Below the pieces are notes generated by a model. It did no database searches and was not told the origin of the DNA. It saw only the letters and a program-made list of their open reading frames with translations. Positions 40,334-50,234 of a DNA stretch of 64,000 nt are shown here, piece after piece. Each line of letters starts with the position of its first letter. Within the stretch, counting starts at the first letter, position 1. The DNA is from Mucilaginibacter gossypiicola (lineage in GTDB: Bacteria > Bacteroidota > Bacteroidia > Sphingobacteriales > Sphingobacteriaceae): NCBI RefSeq assembly GCF_900110105.1, contig NZ_FOCL01000005.1, positions 124,001-188,000 of the forward strand, read 5' to 3'. The position numbers and the translations under genes are program-made.

Positions 40334-42874
40334 ATGTTCAAAACAACAAAAAGAGCCGGCATTTTATTTGCCTGTGTTTTATTGAGTGCCTGTTCGGTAT
40401 TTAAAAAACACAAACACGCAACCCATGCCACGCCAGGAGCCAACGGACCGGCAACTGATTCAACGCGTAAACCACCTGTACAGATAAAAGCTTATAAGGA
40501 TGTAATTAAAGGTAAAGTAAGTACCCAGAAGGGCTTGATCACCGTACACCAGATAGATGATAAATTTTATTATGAGATCCCCTTCGCTTTATTTAAGCGG
40601 GATATCATGATCCTTAACCGGATCGCCGAATCGTCGTCGATCGTCAGGCTTTCTAATAAAAGCGATGGTTATTCTGGCGACGGTATTGGTGGAAATATCA
40701 TCAGGTTTGAAAAAGGCCCCTACAACAAGCTTTTGATCCGTAAGGTATATTTTTTCGAAAACGATCAAGACTCTACCAAATCGATGTATAAAGCGGTAAA
40801 ACGCAATAACTTACAGCCCATAATCGCATCGCTGCCAATCGCTGCTTTCAGTCCGGATTCGTCGGCGGTGGTAGTTGATATGACCCAGATTTTAAATACT
40901 GATAGCGAGCTGTTTTATTTCGCGGAATCTATTTATAAGCAGTTTATGCACATCGGTGCGCAGGTAAACGATAAAAGCTATGTGAAATATGTTCATAGCT
41001 ATCCTGAAAATGTGGAGATCAGGGCAATTAAAACCTATGGGATTGCCGGCGCAACATATGGCGGCAATATAACCATGGAATTAAATTCATCGATGGTTGT
41101 ATTACCCGAAAAGCCGATGAAGTCCCGTTTGGCCGACGAACGCGTAGGTTATTTTACAGACAGTTACATCGATTATGATGCCAATCCCCAAGGTGTAAAA
41201 GATGTAAGCATGGTTAGCCGCTGGAGGCTGGAACCCAAACCTGAAGACCGCGAACGGTATCTGCGCGGTGAACTGGTTGAGCCTGTTAAGCCTATTGTAT
41301 TTTATATCGATCCGGCAACACCTGCCAAATGGGTACCATACCTTATTAAAGGTATTAACGATTGGAACGTAGCCTTCGAAAAAGCGGGTTTTAAAAATGC
41401 TATTGTTGGCAAAGTGGCGCCGACTGAAAAGGAAGACCCCGACTTTAGTATTGAAGATGCCCGTCACTCGGTTATCGTATACAAACCTTCGGTGGTAGCT
41501 AACGCGGCAGGGCCTCATATTTCAGATCCACGCAGCGGCGAGATCATGGAATCGCATATCGATTGGTACCATAATGTAATGAACCTTATCCATAACTGGT
41601 ATATGGTTCAGTGCGCGGCCATTGATCCGAAGGCACGTAAAATGCAGTTTGATGATGAACTGATGGGCCAGCTTATACGTTTTGTATCATCGCACGAAGT
41701 TGGGCACACGCTTGGTTTGCGTCACAACTTTGGTTCATCTTCAACCGTTCCGGTAGATAGCCTTCGTAACAAGGCATGGGTGGAGGCTCACGGTCATACA
41801 CCATCAATAATGGATTATGCCAGGTTTAATTACGTGGCCCAGCCGGAAGATAACATTTCTGAAAAAGGTATTTTTCCTCGCATTGGCGATTATGATATCT
41901 GGGCTATTCAGTGGGGCTACCGCTGGTTTCCCGATTCAACCAGTGTTGAAACTGAAAAGCAGGTGCTAAGCAAGTGGACAACTGAAAAGTCGCGCAATAA
42001 ACGATTATGGTTTGGAAGCGAAACCAACAGGATCGACCCACGTACGCAAAACGAAGACTTAGGTGATAATGCTATGATAGCGGGCGGATATGGCATCAAA
42101 AACCTGCAACGGATATTGCCTAATCTTGTACAATGGACAACAGAACCCGCCGAAGGTTATAATAACCTTGGTGAAATGTACGGCGCTGTTAACAGCCAGT
42201 TTGACCGCTACCTCATCCATGTTTTGAGGTATATAGGTGGAAGGTATGAAACACCGAAACTGGCTTCGCAGCCGGGTCCGGTATTTGAACCTGTTTCACG
42301 CAAATTACAGCTACAGGCCCTTGATTTTTTCAATACACAGCTTTTTGTAACGCCAAACTGGGTGCTCGAAAAATCGATAATTGATAAATTGAATGTTAAC
42401 CCAATGGTAGTGATAGGCCAAAGGCAGGATGGCGTTTTATCAAACCTGTTACACCCTGCCACTATTGGTAAGTTATTATCGGCACAAACCATGTATGGCG
42501 GTAAGGTATTGCAGGTTGATGAATTTTTTGACCTCATGCAGCATTACATATGCAAGGAGTTTTACTCAGGTTCGGCTAAAAATATTGATATATACCGCCG
42601 TAACCTTCAGAAAATGTATACCGAAAAACTGATCACCATGGCTTTCCCTGTTGCTGATAAGCCAGGCGGGAACAACAGCCAGGTTAACCGTCAAAATGAT
42701 GTTATGCCTGCCACGTATATTGATGCTGCTTCAATAGCCCGGGTAAAATTGAACCAACTGGATGAACTGTTAAAGCAAAATCAGGGCAGGTTCAGCACAC
42801 TTGAAAGCAAAGCTCATATAGCTGACCTGAGAGCGAGAATTAAAAGGGCGTTTACTAAAAGCAACAATGATTGA
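40334..42874 (+). CDS. Zinc-dependent metalloprotease lipoprotein (DUF5117/DUF4953 type)
   Basis: From ATG 40334 the protein has 846 residues. The lipobox LLSACS indicates an outer-membrane lipoprotein. The N-terminal half matches the DUF5118/DUF5117 pattern (KGKVSTQKGLITVHQIDDKF, YYEIPFALFKRDIMILNRIA). The zinc site HEVGHTLGLRHNFGSS (His at about 454) is a complete metzincin-like H-E-x-x-H-x-x-G-x-x-H, followed by a Met-turn candidate SIMDYARFNY. The C-terminal DUF4953 part follows. It starts 13 nt after susD, so it is in the operon. It should digest proteins at the surface to feed SusC/SusD. Confidence 0.93.
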   Translation: MFKTTKRAGILFACVLLSACSVFKKHKHATHATPGANGPATDSTRKPPVQIKAYKDVIKGKVSTQKGLITVHQIDDKFYYEIPFALFKRDIMILNRIAESSSIVRLSNKSDGYSGDGIGGNIIRFEKGPYNKLLIRKVYFFENDQDSTKSMYKAVKRNNLQPIIASLPIAAFSPDSSAVVVDMTQILNTDSELFYFAESIYKQFMHIGAQVNDKSYVKYVHSYPENVEIRAIKTYGIAGATYGGNITMELNSSMVVLPEKPMKSRLADERVGYFTDSYIDYDANPQGVKDVSMVSRWRLEPKPEDRERYLRGELVEPVKPIVFYIDPATPAKWVPYLIKGINDWNVAFEKAGFKNAIVGKVAPTEKEDPDFSIEDARHSVIVYKPSVVANAAGPHISDPRSGEIMESHIDWYHNVMNLIHNWYMVQCAAIDPKARKMQFDDELMGQLIRFVSSHEVGHTLGLRHNFGSSSTVPVDSLRNKAWVEAHGHTPSIMDYARFNYVAQPEDNISEKGIFPRIGDYDIWAIQWGYRWFPDSTSVETEKQVLSKWTTEKSRNKRLWFGSETNRIDPRTQNEDLGDNAMIAGGYGIKNLQRILPNLVQWTTEPAEGYNNLGEMYGAVNSQFDRYLIHVLRYIGGRYETPKLASQPGPVFEPVSRKLQLQALDFFNTQLFVTPNWVLEKSIIDKLNVNPMVVIGQRQDGVLSNLLHPATIGKLLSAQTMYGGKVLQVDEFFDLMQHYICKEFYSGSAKNIDIYRRNLQKMYTEKLITMAFPVADKPGGNNSQVNRQNDVMPATYIDAASIARVKLNQLDELLKQNQGRFSTLESKAHIADLRARIKRAFTKSNND

Positions 42875-42974
42875 TCGGTTTAATGCCTGTTAAATTTAAA
42901 GCAGGCAGCAGGCTTTAAAACTCCTTGTTCTTTTAGTAAATCATTTGTTAAAATGATAAGTTTAGTTAATAGTT

Positions 42975-43013
42975 AAGCGGCTTTCTGTAGGAGCAGAAAG
43001 TCGCTTTTTTTAT
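42975..43013 (+). terminator. Terminator ending the first nutrient locus
   Basis: AAGCGGCTTTCTG pairs with CAGAAAGTCGCTT (one G-T pair) around TAGGAG and is followed by TTTTT. It lies 100 nt after the metalloprotease stop. The rest of the gap up to 43196 shows no gene I can support. Confidence 0.85.
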
Positions 43014-43196
43014 TTATAAAATTTACTCGGAAGCTTAGGCCTGAAGTGAAATTTGGCTGCTTTAGGATCAGTTTGCGAGTTATATATTCCTATATAACTG
43101 ATAAGCTTTTGCGTTGATACGTATTTTTCTTTTACTTTAGGCCTTGCAAACCAATTCCCTGATTTTAATAATTTATAACTGATACCCCTCAAGTTA

Positions 43197-43775
43197 ATGG
43201 GTGATAAAGGTAGTTTTACTGACGATGAGCTTGTTTCCTTGCTAAAGGAAGGAAACAGCCCTGCCTTTGAATCGATCTACAACCGGTACTGGGACCGCCT
43301 GTTTGATTATACGCATAAACGGCTAAATAACACGGAAATATGCGAGGAAGTGGTACAGGAAATATTTATAAAACTTTGGGAAAAACGGGAGACCTTAGTG
43401 CTCACCACCGGGTTGATGAATTATCTGTTTTCGGCCGCCAGATATAGCCTTATTGATCAATATCGCAAACAACTGCTTCAAAATACTTTTATAGCGGCAA
43501 GTAAAAATAAACCGGGTGCAGATAACTCCACAGAAGACAACATTTTTGTAAAAGACCTGCAACGGTACCTTGAAGACCTTATAGGTTCGCTGCCCCCAAA
43601 ATGCCGTAGTGTTTACGAACTAAGCAGGCTCGAATACAAAAGCAACAAGGAAATAGCGGAGATCCTGAATATATCTGAAAAAACGGTAGAAGGGCATCTC
43701 ACAAAAGCGCTTCAACGCCTTCGTTTGGGGATGGGCGATGTGTTGGTCCTGCTGATTGCTTGTTTGCTGAAATAA
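43197..43775 (+). CDS. ECF-type RNA polymerase sigma factor
   Basis: A 192-residue ECF sigma factor. Region 2 has SPAFESIYNRYWDRLFDYTH and ICEEVVQEIFIKLWEKRETL; region 4 has LPPKCRSVYELSRLEYKSNK and EIAEILNISEKTVEGHLTKA. A short hydrophobic tail (VLVLLIACLL) ends it. It starts the second nutrient locus, 78 nt before its FecR partner. Sequence differs clearly from the factor at 33528, so the two loci have separate regulators. Confidence 0.93.
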   Translation: MGDKGSFTDDELVSLLKEGNSPAFESIYNRYWDRLFDYTHKRLNNTEICEEVVQEIFIKLWEKRETLVLTTGLMNYLFSAARYSLIDQYRKQLLQNTFIAASKNKPGADNSTEDNIFVKDLQRYLEDLIGSLPPKCRSVYELSRLEYKSNKEIAEILNISEKTVEGHLTKALQRLRLGMGDVLVLLIACLLK

Positions 43776-43852
43776 TTTTTTAAACAGAGCAAGGGTTAGG
43801 CCGTATTACTTCGACTTACCATTATAAGCCAGAAATAAATCTTCTTTAAATT

Positions 43853-44878
43853 ATGAATAATGATCAATTGTCAGCACTATTGGATAGGTATTTTAACGGT
43901 ACCTGTACACCCGAAGAAAAGCAGGCGATAGATGATTGGTTTGAATTGCATAATGACAAGCCCGATTATACAAATACCCTCACTGCTGGTAAAAAAGAAG
44001 AGCTGAAAACAAAAATGTTTACGGCCATAGCTGAAGAAACGAACTTCGGCGGTGAAGTGCAAAGTAAACCTGTTATCCGGCCATTGTATAATAACTGGTG
44101 GGTAAGGGTGGCAGCCGCTGCGGTTGTTCTGGTATTTGCAAGGTATTTATTTATCAATAAGGAACTGTCACCCGCAAAACTTACTGAAACAGCTGTTGCA
44201 AATGTAATAGTTACCAACCGCACCAAAAATATTGTGAAGCAGTTGTTGCCTGATAGCAGCATAGTTTGGCTCAGCCCGCAAGCGAGTATTCGGTATCCCA
44301 AAACTTTCCTTAAGTCATCGCGCGACATATCAATGCAGGGCGATTGTTTTTTTGAAGTAACTAAAAACCCGCAACGGCCTTTTATTATCAGCAGTGAACA
44401 TATCGTAACCAAAGTTTGGGGCACCAGCTTTAGGGTGTTGGATAATAAAGGTCTTGCGTCGGCCGCGGTAACTGTAGTTACCGGTAAAGTTTCGGTGAGT
44501 AAAAAAGGAAGTGCGGCTGCAACATCAGGTGCTAAACTTGCTGCCGATGAGGTGCTGCTGCTGCCTAAAGAACAAGCTGTTTATAATAAAAATACAGATG
44601 TACTCACAGCGGATAGGCAGGCAGATATCTCTCTCCTTAACATTTATAAGCACATCGATCTTTCTTTTGAAAACGCTAAACTTACCGAGATTGTAAAAGT
44701 GTTGAACCGCAAATTTGATGCTGATATAAAAATACAGGATGGGGCTTTGAACAAAGCGGTAATGACCGCCGATCTCACAGATCTGAACCTGCCCGAAGTA
44801 CTTGAGGTACTTAAAACTTCTATGAATCTTAATTACGAGATCTCCAATGATCTTATCGTCCTTAAAAAAACCAATTAA
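43853..44878 (+). CDS. FecR-type anti-sigma factor
   Basis: A 341-residue anti-sigma factor. A cytoplasmic segment (LSALLDRYFNGTCTPEEKQA) leads to one membrane helix (WWVRVAAAAVVLVFARYLF). The periplasmic FecR domain shows KQLLPDSSIVWLSPQASIRY and VTKVWGTSFRVLDNKG; the C-terminal DUF4974 is IDLSFENAKLTEIVKVLNRK. It pairs with the ECF factor upstream and the STN domain of the SusC downstream. Confidence 0.93.
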   Translation: MNNDQLSALLDRYFNGTCTPEEKQAIDDWFELHNDKPDYTNTLTAGKKEELKTKMFTAIAEETNFGGEVQSKPVIRPLYNNWWVRVAAAAVVLVFARYLFINKELSPAKLTETAVANVIVTNRTKNIVKQLLPDSSIVWLSPQASIRYPKTFLKSSRDISMQGDCFFEVTKNPQRPFIISSEHIVTKVWGTSFRVLDNKGLASAAVTVVTGKVSVSKKGSAAATSGAKLAADEVLLLPKEQAVYNKNTDVLTADRQADISLLNIYKHIDLSFENAKLTEIVKVLNRKFDADIKIQDGALNKAVMTADLTDLNLPEVLEVLKTSMNLNYEISNDLIVLKKTN

Positions 44879-44901
44879 ACAGAAAAAACCAACCAAAGAT
44901 T

Positions 44902-45069
44902 ATGAAAAAACATTACCCCACATAAAATAACAGTGATTTTCCAATAAGGGTACAAGAGTGCTGTCACACTCCTGTACCTGGATTTTCAAGCCCATGGGAT
45001 CGCATCAATAAAATTGGTGGTTGGGCTCTTATTATATTTTTTTTCACAAAATACAATCATTTCAAATTT
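44902..45069 (+). promoter_or_regulatory. Structured leader before the second susC
   Basis: The gap holds a mini-frame ATG AAA AAA CAT TAC CCC ACA TAA (44902-44925). A strong hairpin follows: GGTACAAGAGTG (44949-44960) with CACTCCTGTACC (44967-44978), one mismatch. Then AGCCCA (44989-44994) and TGGGCT (45022-45027) can pair shortly before a run of eight T (45037-45044). This order, short peptide then hairpin then terminator-like structure, could attenuate susC, or hold a separate promoter. Confidence 0.45.
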
Positions 45070-48000
45070 ATGAATTTTTGTTTACTTAATTCCCATTTCT
45101 GGTACAAGATCATGAGGATTACATTTAGCCAGTTGTTGATCATTATGCTAATGACCGGCCTTAGCTATGCCAGATCTACCTCGGCCCAAACGGTGCTGGA
45201 TAAAAAGATCAATATAACTGTTGAAGATAAAACCCTGGCAGATGTACTGTCGCTTTTATCTAAGAAGCACCAGGTTCAGTTTGTGTTTAACCAGGATGTT
45301 GTTAAAACCAACGATAAGATCTCGGTTAAATTTACTGATCAGAACCTGAAAGATGTACTGGATAAGTTACTTGCCAGGTATAGTATTAACTATGAGGTGT
45401 TTAAAGATAAGATCATCCTGATAAACGCGCAGCCTGTTGAAAATGCAGCCGGCACAAAAACGCTGGATCAGGACGTACAGATCAGGGGTAAAGTTGTTGA
45501 TGAAAAGGATCAGCCATTGATCGGTGTAAGCGTAAGCATCAAAGGGACCACCAAAGGTACCATAACCGATTTAAACGGTAATTTTTCCTTATCGGTAGCA
45601 AGTACCAATGATATCCTTGTTTTTAAATATATCGGCTACACAACGCTCGAAACTGCCGCCAGCGGTACGCTGCCGTTAACCATTAAACTGATAGCCGATT
45701 CAAAATCACTTAATGAAGTTGTGGTAGTTGGCTATGGTACCAAAAAGAAAAGTGATTTAACCGGAAGTGTAGTGTCCCTCAGCAGCGACGAGATCGTAAA
45801 ATCAAAGGCCACTAACGCGCAGGAGGCTTTGCAGGGTCGCTTAGCCGGTGTTGATGTTAAACGCTCATCAGGCAAACCGGGTGCTGATATGACAGTGGAG
45901 ATTAGAGGTGTGAACTCTATTTATGGCAATACCCAGCCCCTTTATGTGGTAGATGGCATACCAGTAGCAAATATCAATGATATCAACCCTTCGGATATCG
46001 AGCGTATGGACGTGCTTAAAGATGCCTCTTCTACAGCTATTTTCGGTTCGCGTGGTGCTAATGGGGTAGTTATCGTATCAACCAAAAAAGGTACCCGTGG
46101 CCGCACCCGCGTTAATTACGACGCTTATGTTGGTGTGGTTAACGCCTATAACCTGCCTAAAATGATGACCGGTCCCGAGTTTGTAAGCTACGCCCGCGAA
46201 TTTTATAATACTTTGGGCACCACCGCTTCGCCGCAGATAACTTATACCGATGCCAATATATTTTCGGCTACCGAACAGGCCAATATAGCCTCGGGTAATT
46301 ATACCAACTGGATCAACCTGATCAAACAGAACGGGATACAAACAAATCATAACCTGTCGATAACAGGGGGAGATGATAAAACCACCTACTTTTTATCAAC
46401 CGGTTACCAGGATTACCAGGGTGCCATAAAAGTAGAGAATACTAAAAAATACACGCTTAAGGTTGGTATGGATAAAAATGTGACCAACTGGTTTAAGTTC
46501 GGCGCATCTATGTATGGTACTTATGCCGATTTTAACCTCGGCAGCGGCGAAGTTTTCAGGAGCGCTTATCGTTTACGTCCAACCGGCAGCGCATACAATG
46601 CCGATGGCTCAAAAAGATTTTTCGCTTATGAAACCGAATCTCAGATCACCAATCCTTTGTTCGATCTGGAAAATGATCTGCGGGTAAATCAATACATACG
46701 CGTGTTACCTAACCTTTATGCTGAGGTGGGCCTGCTTAAAGGTTTAAAGTTCAGAAGTTCATTTACTCCTGATATCACCTTCCAGCGTTCGGGCACCTAC
46801 GCCGATACCTATTCTAAAACAGGTGCAGGCACAAAACCTAACAGCGCTACAAATGGCGATAACCATATATTTAATTATACCCTTGATAATCTCCTGATAT
46901 ATAACAAGGAAATTGGCGAACATAAATTCGATTTTACTTTAGGTAACTCGTTGAATTATTATCAAACCGATAATAGTCTGATCTCTGTTTCCGGTTTGCC
47001 TTATCGTTCGTTATGGTATAACGTAGGTAGTGCAACCGCTATAACCATCAATGGCAGTACCATACAGCCATCAACTACAGTATCCAGCAATTATACCAAG
47101 CAAAACATCAGTTCGTTTTTCTTTAGGGGCAACTATACTTTAAAAAACAGGTACCTGCTTACTGTAACCGGCAGGGCAGATGGTAACTCCATATTTGCCG
47201 ACGGCCATAAATGGGGATTTTTCCCTTCGGCGGCACTGGGCTGGATTGCCAGTGAAGAAACCTTTTTGAAAAAGGTAACATTCATCGACTTTTTAAAAGT
47301 GAAATTTAGTTTCGGTAAGTCGGGTAATGCCGCCTTAAATGGTAACTATTTTTATCCTTATGTAACACAATCAAGTGTGGCTACCAGCTATTATGATTTC
47401 AATGGCTCAACCGCCAATGGCTCAACTGTAGTGGCTTTAGCCAACAAAGACCTCACCTGGGAAAAAACAACCGAATATAATGCTGGCCTTGAACTGAATG
47501 TTTTGAAAAACAGGATAGGGCTAACGTTTGATTATTATAACAAAACGGCCAAAGGAACTCTCCTGCCACAACAGATCCCTGCCGCAAACGGGTACACTAC
47601 GGTGGTAGCCAACATCGGCTCGATCAGGAACAGCGGTATTGAAGTAGGCCTGAATACCACAAACATCAAATCAACTGATTTTACCTGGACAACCAATATC
47701 AATTACTCTAAAAACAAAAACCAGATTCTTGATCTGTTTGGGAATGGGGCAAATGATGTAGGTAACGCCCGGTTTATTGGTCAAAAGGCGCGTGTAATTT
47801 ATAATTACAAAGTAATTGGTGTATGGCAAACCAGCGAGGCTGCCCAGGCGGCGGTTTACGGCCAAAAACCTGGCCAATATAAAATTCAGGATGTTAACGG
47901 CGATAATAAGATCAACGCAGATGACAGGCAAATTTTAGGCAGCGATATCCCTGACTGGTTTGGCGGTATTACAAATACATTCACTTATAAGAATTTTGAT

Positions 48001-48426
48001 CTTGGCGCTACGGTTTATACCCGTCAGGGTACCGTGCAGCAAAGTACGTTTCTTGATCTGTTCATGAACGGCGATCAGGGCCGCGCGAGGTTTAATGCCT
48101 ACCAGCGTAATTATTGGACACCTACCAACCCAAGCAATACATGGGCAAACAACGCTATTGAAACAGATGCTACCCGCAGAACGTCTGCCACTTATCAAAA
48201 TTCATCATATACTAAAATCAGCAATATTACCTTAGGTTATACACTGTCAAAAGAAGCCGCCTCTAAAATCAAGCTGAATAATTTAAGGGTTTACCTCACA
48301 GCTTACAATCCTTTTGTGTTTACCAAATTTATTGGATGGGACCCCGAAACCGCTGATCTGAACTCTTTCGGTCTGCAGGATTTTCGCACCCGCACATTCA
48401 TACTTGGTGTAAACGTAACCTTATAA
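45070..48426 (+). CDS. SusC/RagA-type TonB-dependent transporter with STN domain
   Basis: A 1118-residue outer-membrane transporter. Translation may start at ATG 45070 or at ATG 45112 (MRITFSQLLIIMLMTGLSYA), which directly precedes the signal peptide. An STN domain (about 45-115: NITVEDKTLADVLSLLSKKH), a carboxypeptidase-like domain (IRGKVVDEKDQPLIGVSVSI, KGTTKGTITDLNGNFSLSVA) and a plug (NEVVVVGYGTKKKSDLTGSV, LQGRLAGVDVKRSSGKPGAD, MDVLKDASSTAIFGSRGANG) precede the barrel. It is the importer of the glycan locus. Confidence 0.95.
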   Translation: MNFCLLNSHFWYKIMRITFSQLLIIMLMTGLSYARSTSAQTVLDKKINITVEDKTLADVLSLLSKKHQVQFVFNQDVVKTNDKISVKFTDQNLKDVLDKLLARYSINYEVFKDKIILINAQPVENAAGTKTLDQDVQIRGKVVDEKDQPLIGVSVSIKGTTKGTITDLNGNFSLSVASTNDILVFKYIGYTTLETAASGTLPLTIKLIADSKSLNEVVVVGYGTKKKSDLTGSVVSLSSDEIVKSKATNAQEALQGRLAGVDVKRSSGKPGADMTVEIRGVNSIYGNTQPLYVVDGIPVANINDINPSDIERMDVLKDASSTAIFGSRGANGVVIVSTKKGTRGRTRVNYDAYVGVVNAYNLPKMMTGPEFVSYAREFYNTLGTTASPQITYTDANIFSATEQANIASGNYTNWINLIKQNGIQTNHNLSITGGDDKTTYFLSTGYQDYQGAIKVENTKKYTLKVGMDKNVTNWFKFGASMYGTYADFNLGSGEVFRSAYRLRPTGSAYNADGSKRFFAYETESQITNPLFDLENDLRVNQYIRVLPNLYAEVGLLKGLKFRSSFTPDITFQRSGTYADTYSKTGAGTKPNSATNGDNHIFNYTLDNLLIYNKEIGEHKFDFTLGNSLNYYQTDNSLISVSGLPYRSLWYNVGSATAITINGSTIQPSTTVSSNYTKQNISSFFFRGNYTLKNRYLLTVTGRADGNSIFADGHKWGFFPSAALGWIASEETFLKKVTFIDFLKVKFSFGKSGNAALNGNYFYPYVTQSSVATSYYDFNGSTANGSTVVALANKDLTWEKTTEYNAGLELNVLKNRIGLTFDYYNKTAKGTLLPQQIPAANGYTTVVANIGSIRNSGIEVGLNTTNIKSTDFTWTTNINYSKNKNQILDLFGNGANDVGNARFIGQKARVIYNYKVIGVWQTSEAAQAAVYGQKPGQYKIQDVNGDNKINADDRQILGSDIPDWFGGITNTFTYKNFDLGATVYTRQGTVQQSTFLDLFMNGDQGRARFNAYQRNYWTPTNPSNTWANNAIETDATRRTSATYQNSSYTKISNITLGYTLSKEAASKIKLNNLRVYLTAYNPFVFTKFIGWDPETADLNSFGLQDFRTRTFILGVNVTL

Positions 48427-48450
48427 TTTAGATTTTATAAAATATTGTAT

Positions 48451-50148
48451 ATGAAAAAGTTAAGAAATATTATTCCTTTAATGCTGATCGCTGTGATGGC
48501 TTTTGGCGTTACCGGATGTAAGAAATATATCGAAGAATCAAACCTCGGTGGTCAAACCGATGAAACCTACTACGTAACCAAAGCGGGTTTTGAAGATCTG
48601 GCTAAATCAAATTATTCAAATTTGAGGTATATAGTCAGTAATAACGCACTGTACACGTTAGGTACCGATATTTATACATCATACGGCATTACCGATGTTA
48701 ATGCCTTAAATATTTACAACGTATCATTAAATTCATCCATTGCCGATGTGGATAGCTTTTGGAAACAATTGTATTATTCAATAGGTACAGCAAATACCAC
48801 ATTGTATTGGGCAACAAAGGTGCAGGGAATGGATGCTACTGCCTTAAATACCCGCGTCGGTGAGTCGAAGGCCTTAAGGGCATATTATTACTTCCTGCTT
48901 GCCGAAACGTTTGGTGATGTGCCACTGGTTTTAACACGTTCAACATCGGCCAGTGTATCATTTAGCCGTGCGCCCGAAAAGGATGTTTATACACAGATCA
49001 TTACCGATTTAACAGATGCTATAGCCGTGTTGCCGGCCACCACAACCGATTTTGGGCGCGTTACCAAAGGTTTTGCGCAGCATCTGTTATCAAAGGTTTA
49101 TTTAACACGCGGCTATAAAACTTATGCCGCAAGTACCGATTTTTCGCAGGCGGCAACTACGGCCGAAGCCCTGATCAATTCGGGTACCTATTCGCTCAAG
49201 TCATCTTATTCATCTTTGTTCGATCCAACGGTGGCCAACTTCCAGGTTAATTCAGAAGTAATATTTTCTGTTCAGTACAGCACCAATGCAGCTACTAACC
49301 AGGTTTACTACCTGGGCAAAGTACAGGCAACGGCTGTTACAGGTAATAACCTTCACCAGAATTTTCTGTGGGATACCCAAGGTTTAAGTGTTATTGGCAG
49401 GAGCTCGCTCTACAATAAACCCAACTACGTGTCGGTACCTGATCCATACTTTTTTACCCTGTTTGATAAAGCGAGGGACAGCAGGTATGGGGCAACTGTT
49501 TGGAACGCTTTGATAGCTCAATCGGCAGGAACAGTTTCCGGGCGTACCTTTGCAGTGGGCGATACGGTTATTTATTACCCCGATGCGGCTTTTACGGCAG
49601 AGCAAAAGGCTGCTAAAAAGTATTTTGTATTCAACCCCGACGAGTACCATTCATCTCCGTTTTCGGGAACAACACGTACCTATCCGCAGTTTAAAAAATT
49701 CAGGGAACTTAACCTTACGTTTGCCGATTATGCAGGTACGAGGGATACTTACGTATTCAGATTGGCCGAAACATACCTGATAGCCGCCGAAGCCGAACTG
49801 AAGGCAGGCAATACCGCGAAGGCCTTACAGCTTTATAATACTATACGCACACGTGCAGCTATAACCGGTGTTAACCCGGCAACAGGTGTATCATATGCTA
49901 CAGAAATGCAGGTAACCAGCTTATCTATCGATGATATACTTGATGAGCGGGCCCGGGAACTGGCCGGGGAAGAGTTCAGGTGGTTCGAATTGAAGCGCAC
50001 AGGCAAGCTTATTTCACGTACACTGGCACACAATGAAGAAGCCGCCGCCGCTAATAATTTAAAAGAAACTTTCCTGCTCAGACCAGTTCCTCAATCGCAG
50101 ATCGATCTTAACCGCGGGGCTTCCTTCCCGCAAAACCCCGGGTATTAA
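48451..50148 (+). CDS. SusD/RagB-type surface lipoprotein
   Basis: From ATG 48451 the protein has 565 residues, beginning MKKLRNIIPLMLIAVMAFGV with lipobox GVTGC. The N-terminal KKYIEESNLGGQTDETYYVT and TPR-like core (VGESKALRAYYYFLLAETFG, VTKGFAQHLLSKVYLTRGYK) are typical. The C-terminal FRLAETYLIAAEAELKAGNT and LDERARELAGEEFRWFELKR motifs confirm SusD. It binds the glycan on the cell surface for the SusC upstream (24-nt gap). Confidence 0.95.
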   Translation: MKKLRNIIPLMLIAVMAFGVTGCKKYIEESNLGGQTDETYYVTKAGFEDLAKSNYSNLRYIVSNNALYTLGTDIYTSYGITDVNALNIYNVSLNSSIADVDSFWKQLYYSIGTANTTLYWATKVQGMDATALNTRVGESKALRAYYYFLLAETFGDVPLVLTRSTSASVSFSRAPEKDVYTQIITDLTDAIAVLPATTTDFGRVTKGFAQHLLSKVYLTRGYKTYAASTDFSQAATTAEALINSGTYSLKSSYSSLFDPTVANFQVNSEVIFSVQYSTNAATNQVYYLGKVQATAVTGNNLHQNFLWDTQGLSVIGRSSLYNKPNYVSVPDPYFFTLFDKARDSRYGATVWNALIAQSAGTVSGRTFAVGDTVIYYPDAAFTAEQKAAKKYFVFNPDEYHSSPFSGTTRTYPQFKKFRELNLTFADYAGTRDTYVFRLAETYLIAAEAELKAGNTAKALQLYNTIRTRAAITGVNPATGVSYATEMQVTSLSIDDILDERARELAGEEFRWFELKRTGKLISRTLAHNEEAAAANNLKETFLLRPVPQSQIDLNRGASFPQNPGY

Positions 50149-50162
50149 ATTGGTTCTACAGA

Positions 50163-50191
50163 AATCCGGCCGCGAAAAGTGCGGCCGGATT
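50163..50191 (+). promoter_or_regulatory. Perfect 11-bp intercistronic hairpin between susD and GH28
   Basis: AATCCGGCCGC and GCGGCCGGATT pair exactly around a GAAAAGT loop, 14 nt after the susD stop. The following bases are mixed rather than a T-run, so it is more likely to stabilise the susCD mRNA or partly terminate it than to end the operon. Confidence 0.65.
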
Positions 50192-50234
50192 ATTCTTGCT
50201 GCCATTTTTATATTACATCTACTAAAAGCTAATA

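Noticed and set aside
43010..43192. Minus-strand 60-codon frame in the gap before the second ECF gene
   Set aside because: No recognisable pattern, it overlaps the terminator of the first locus and the promoter area of the ECF gene, and its composition looks random.
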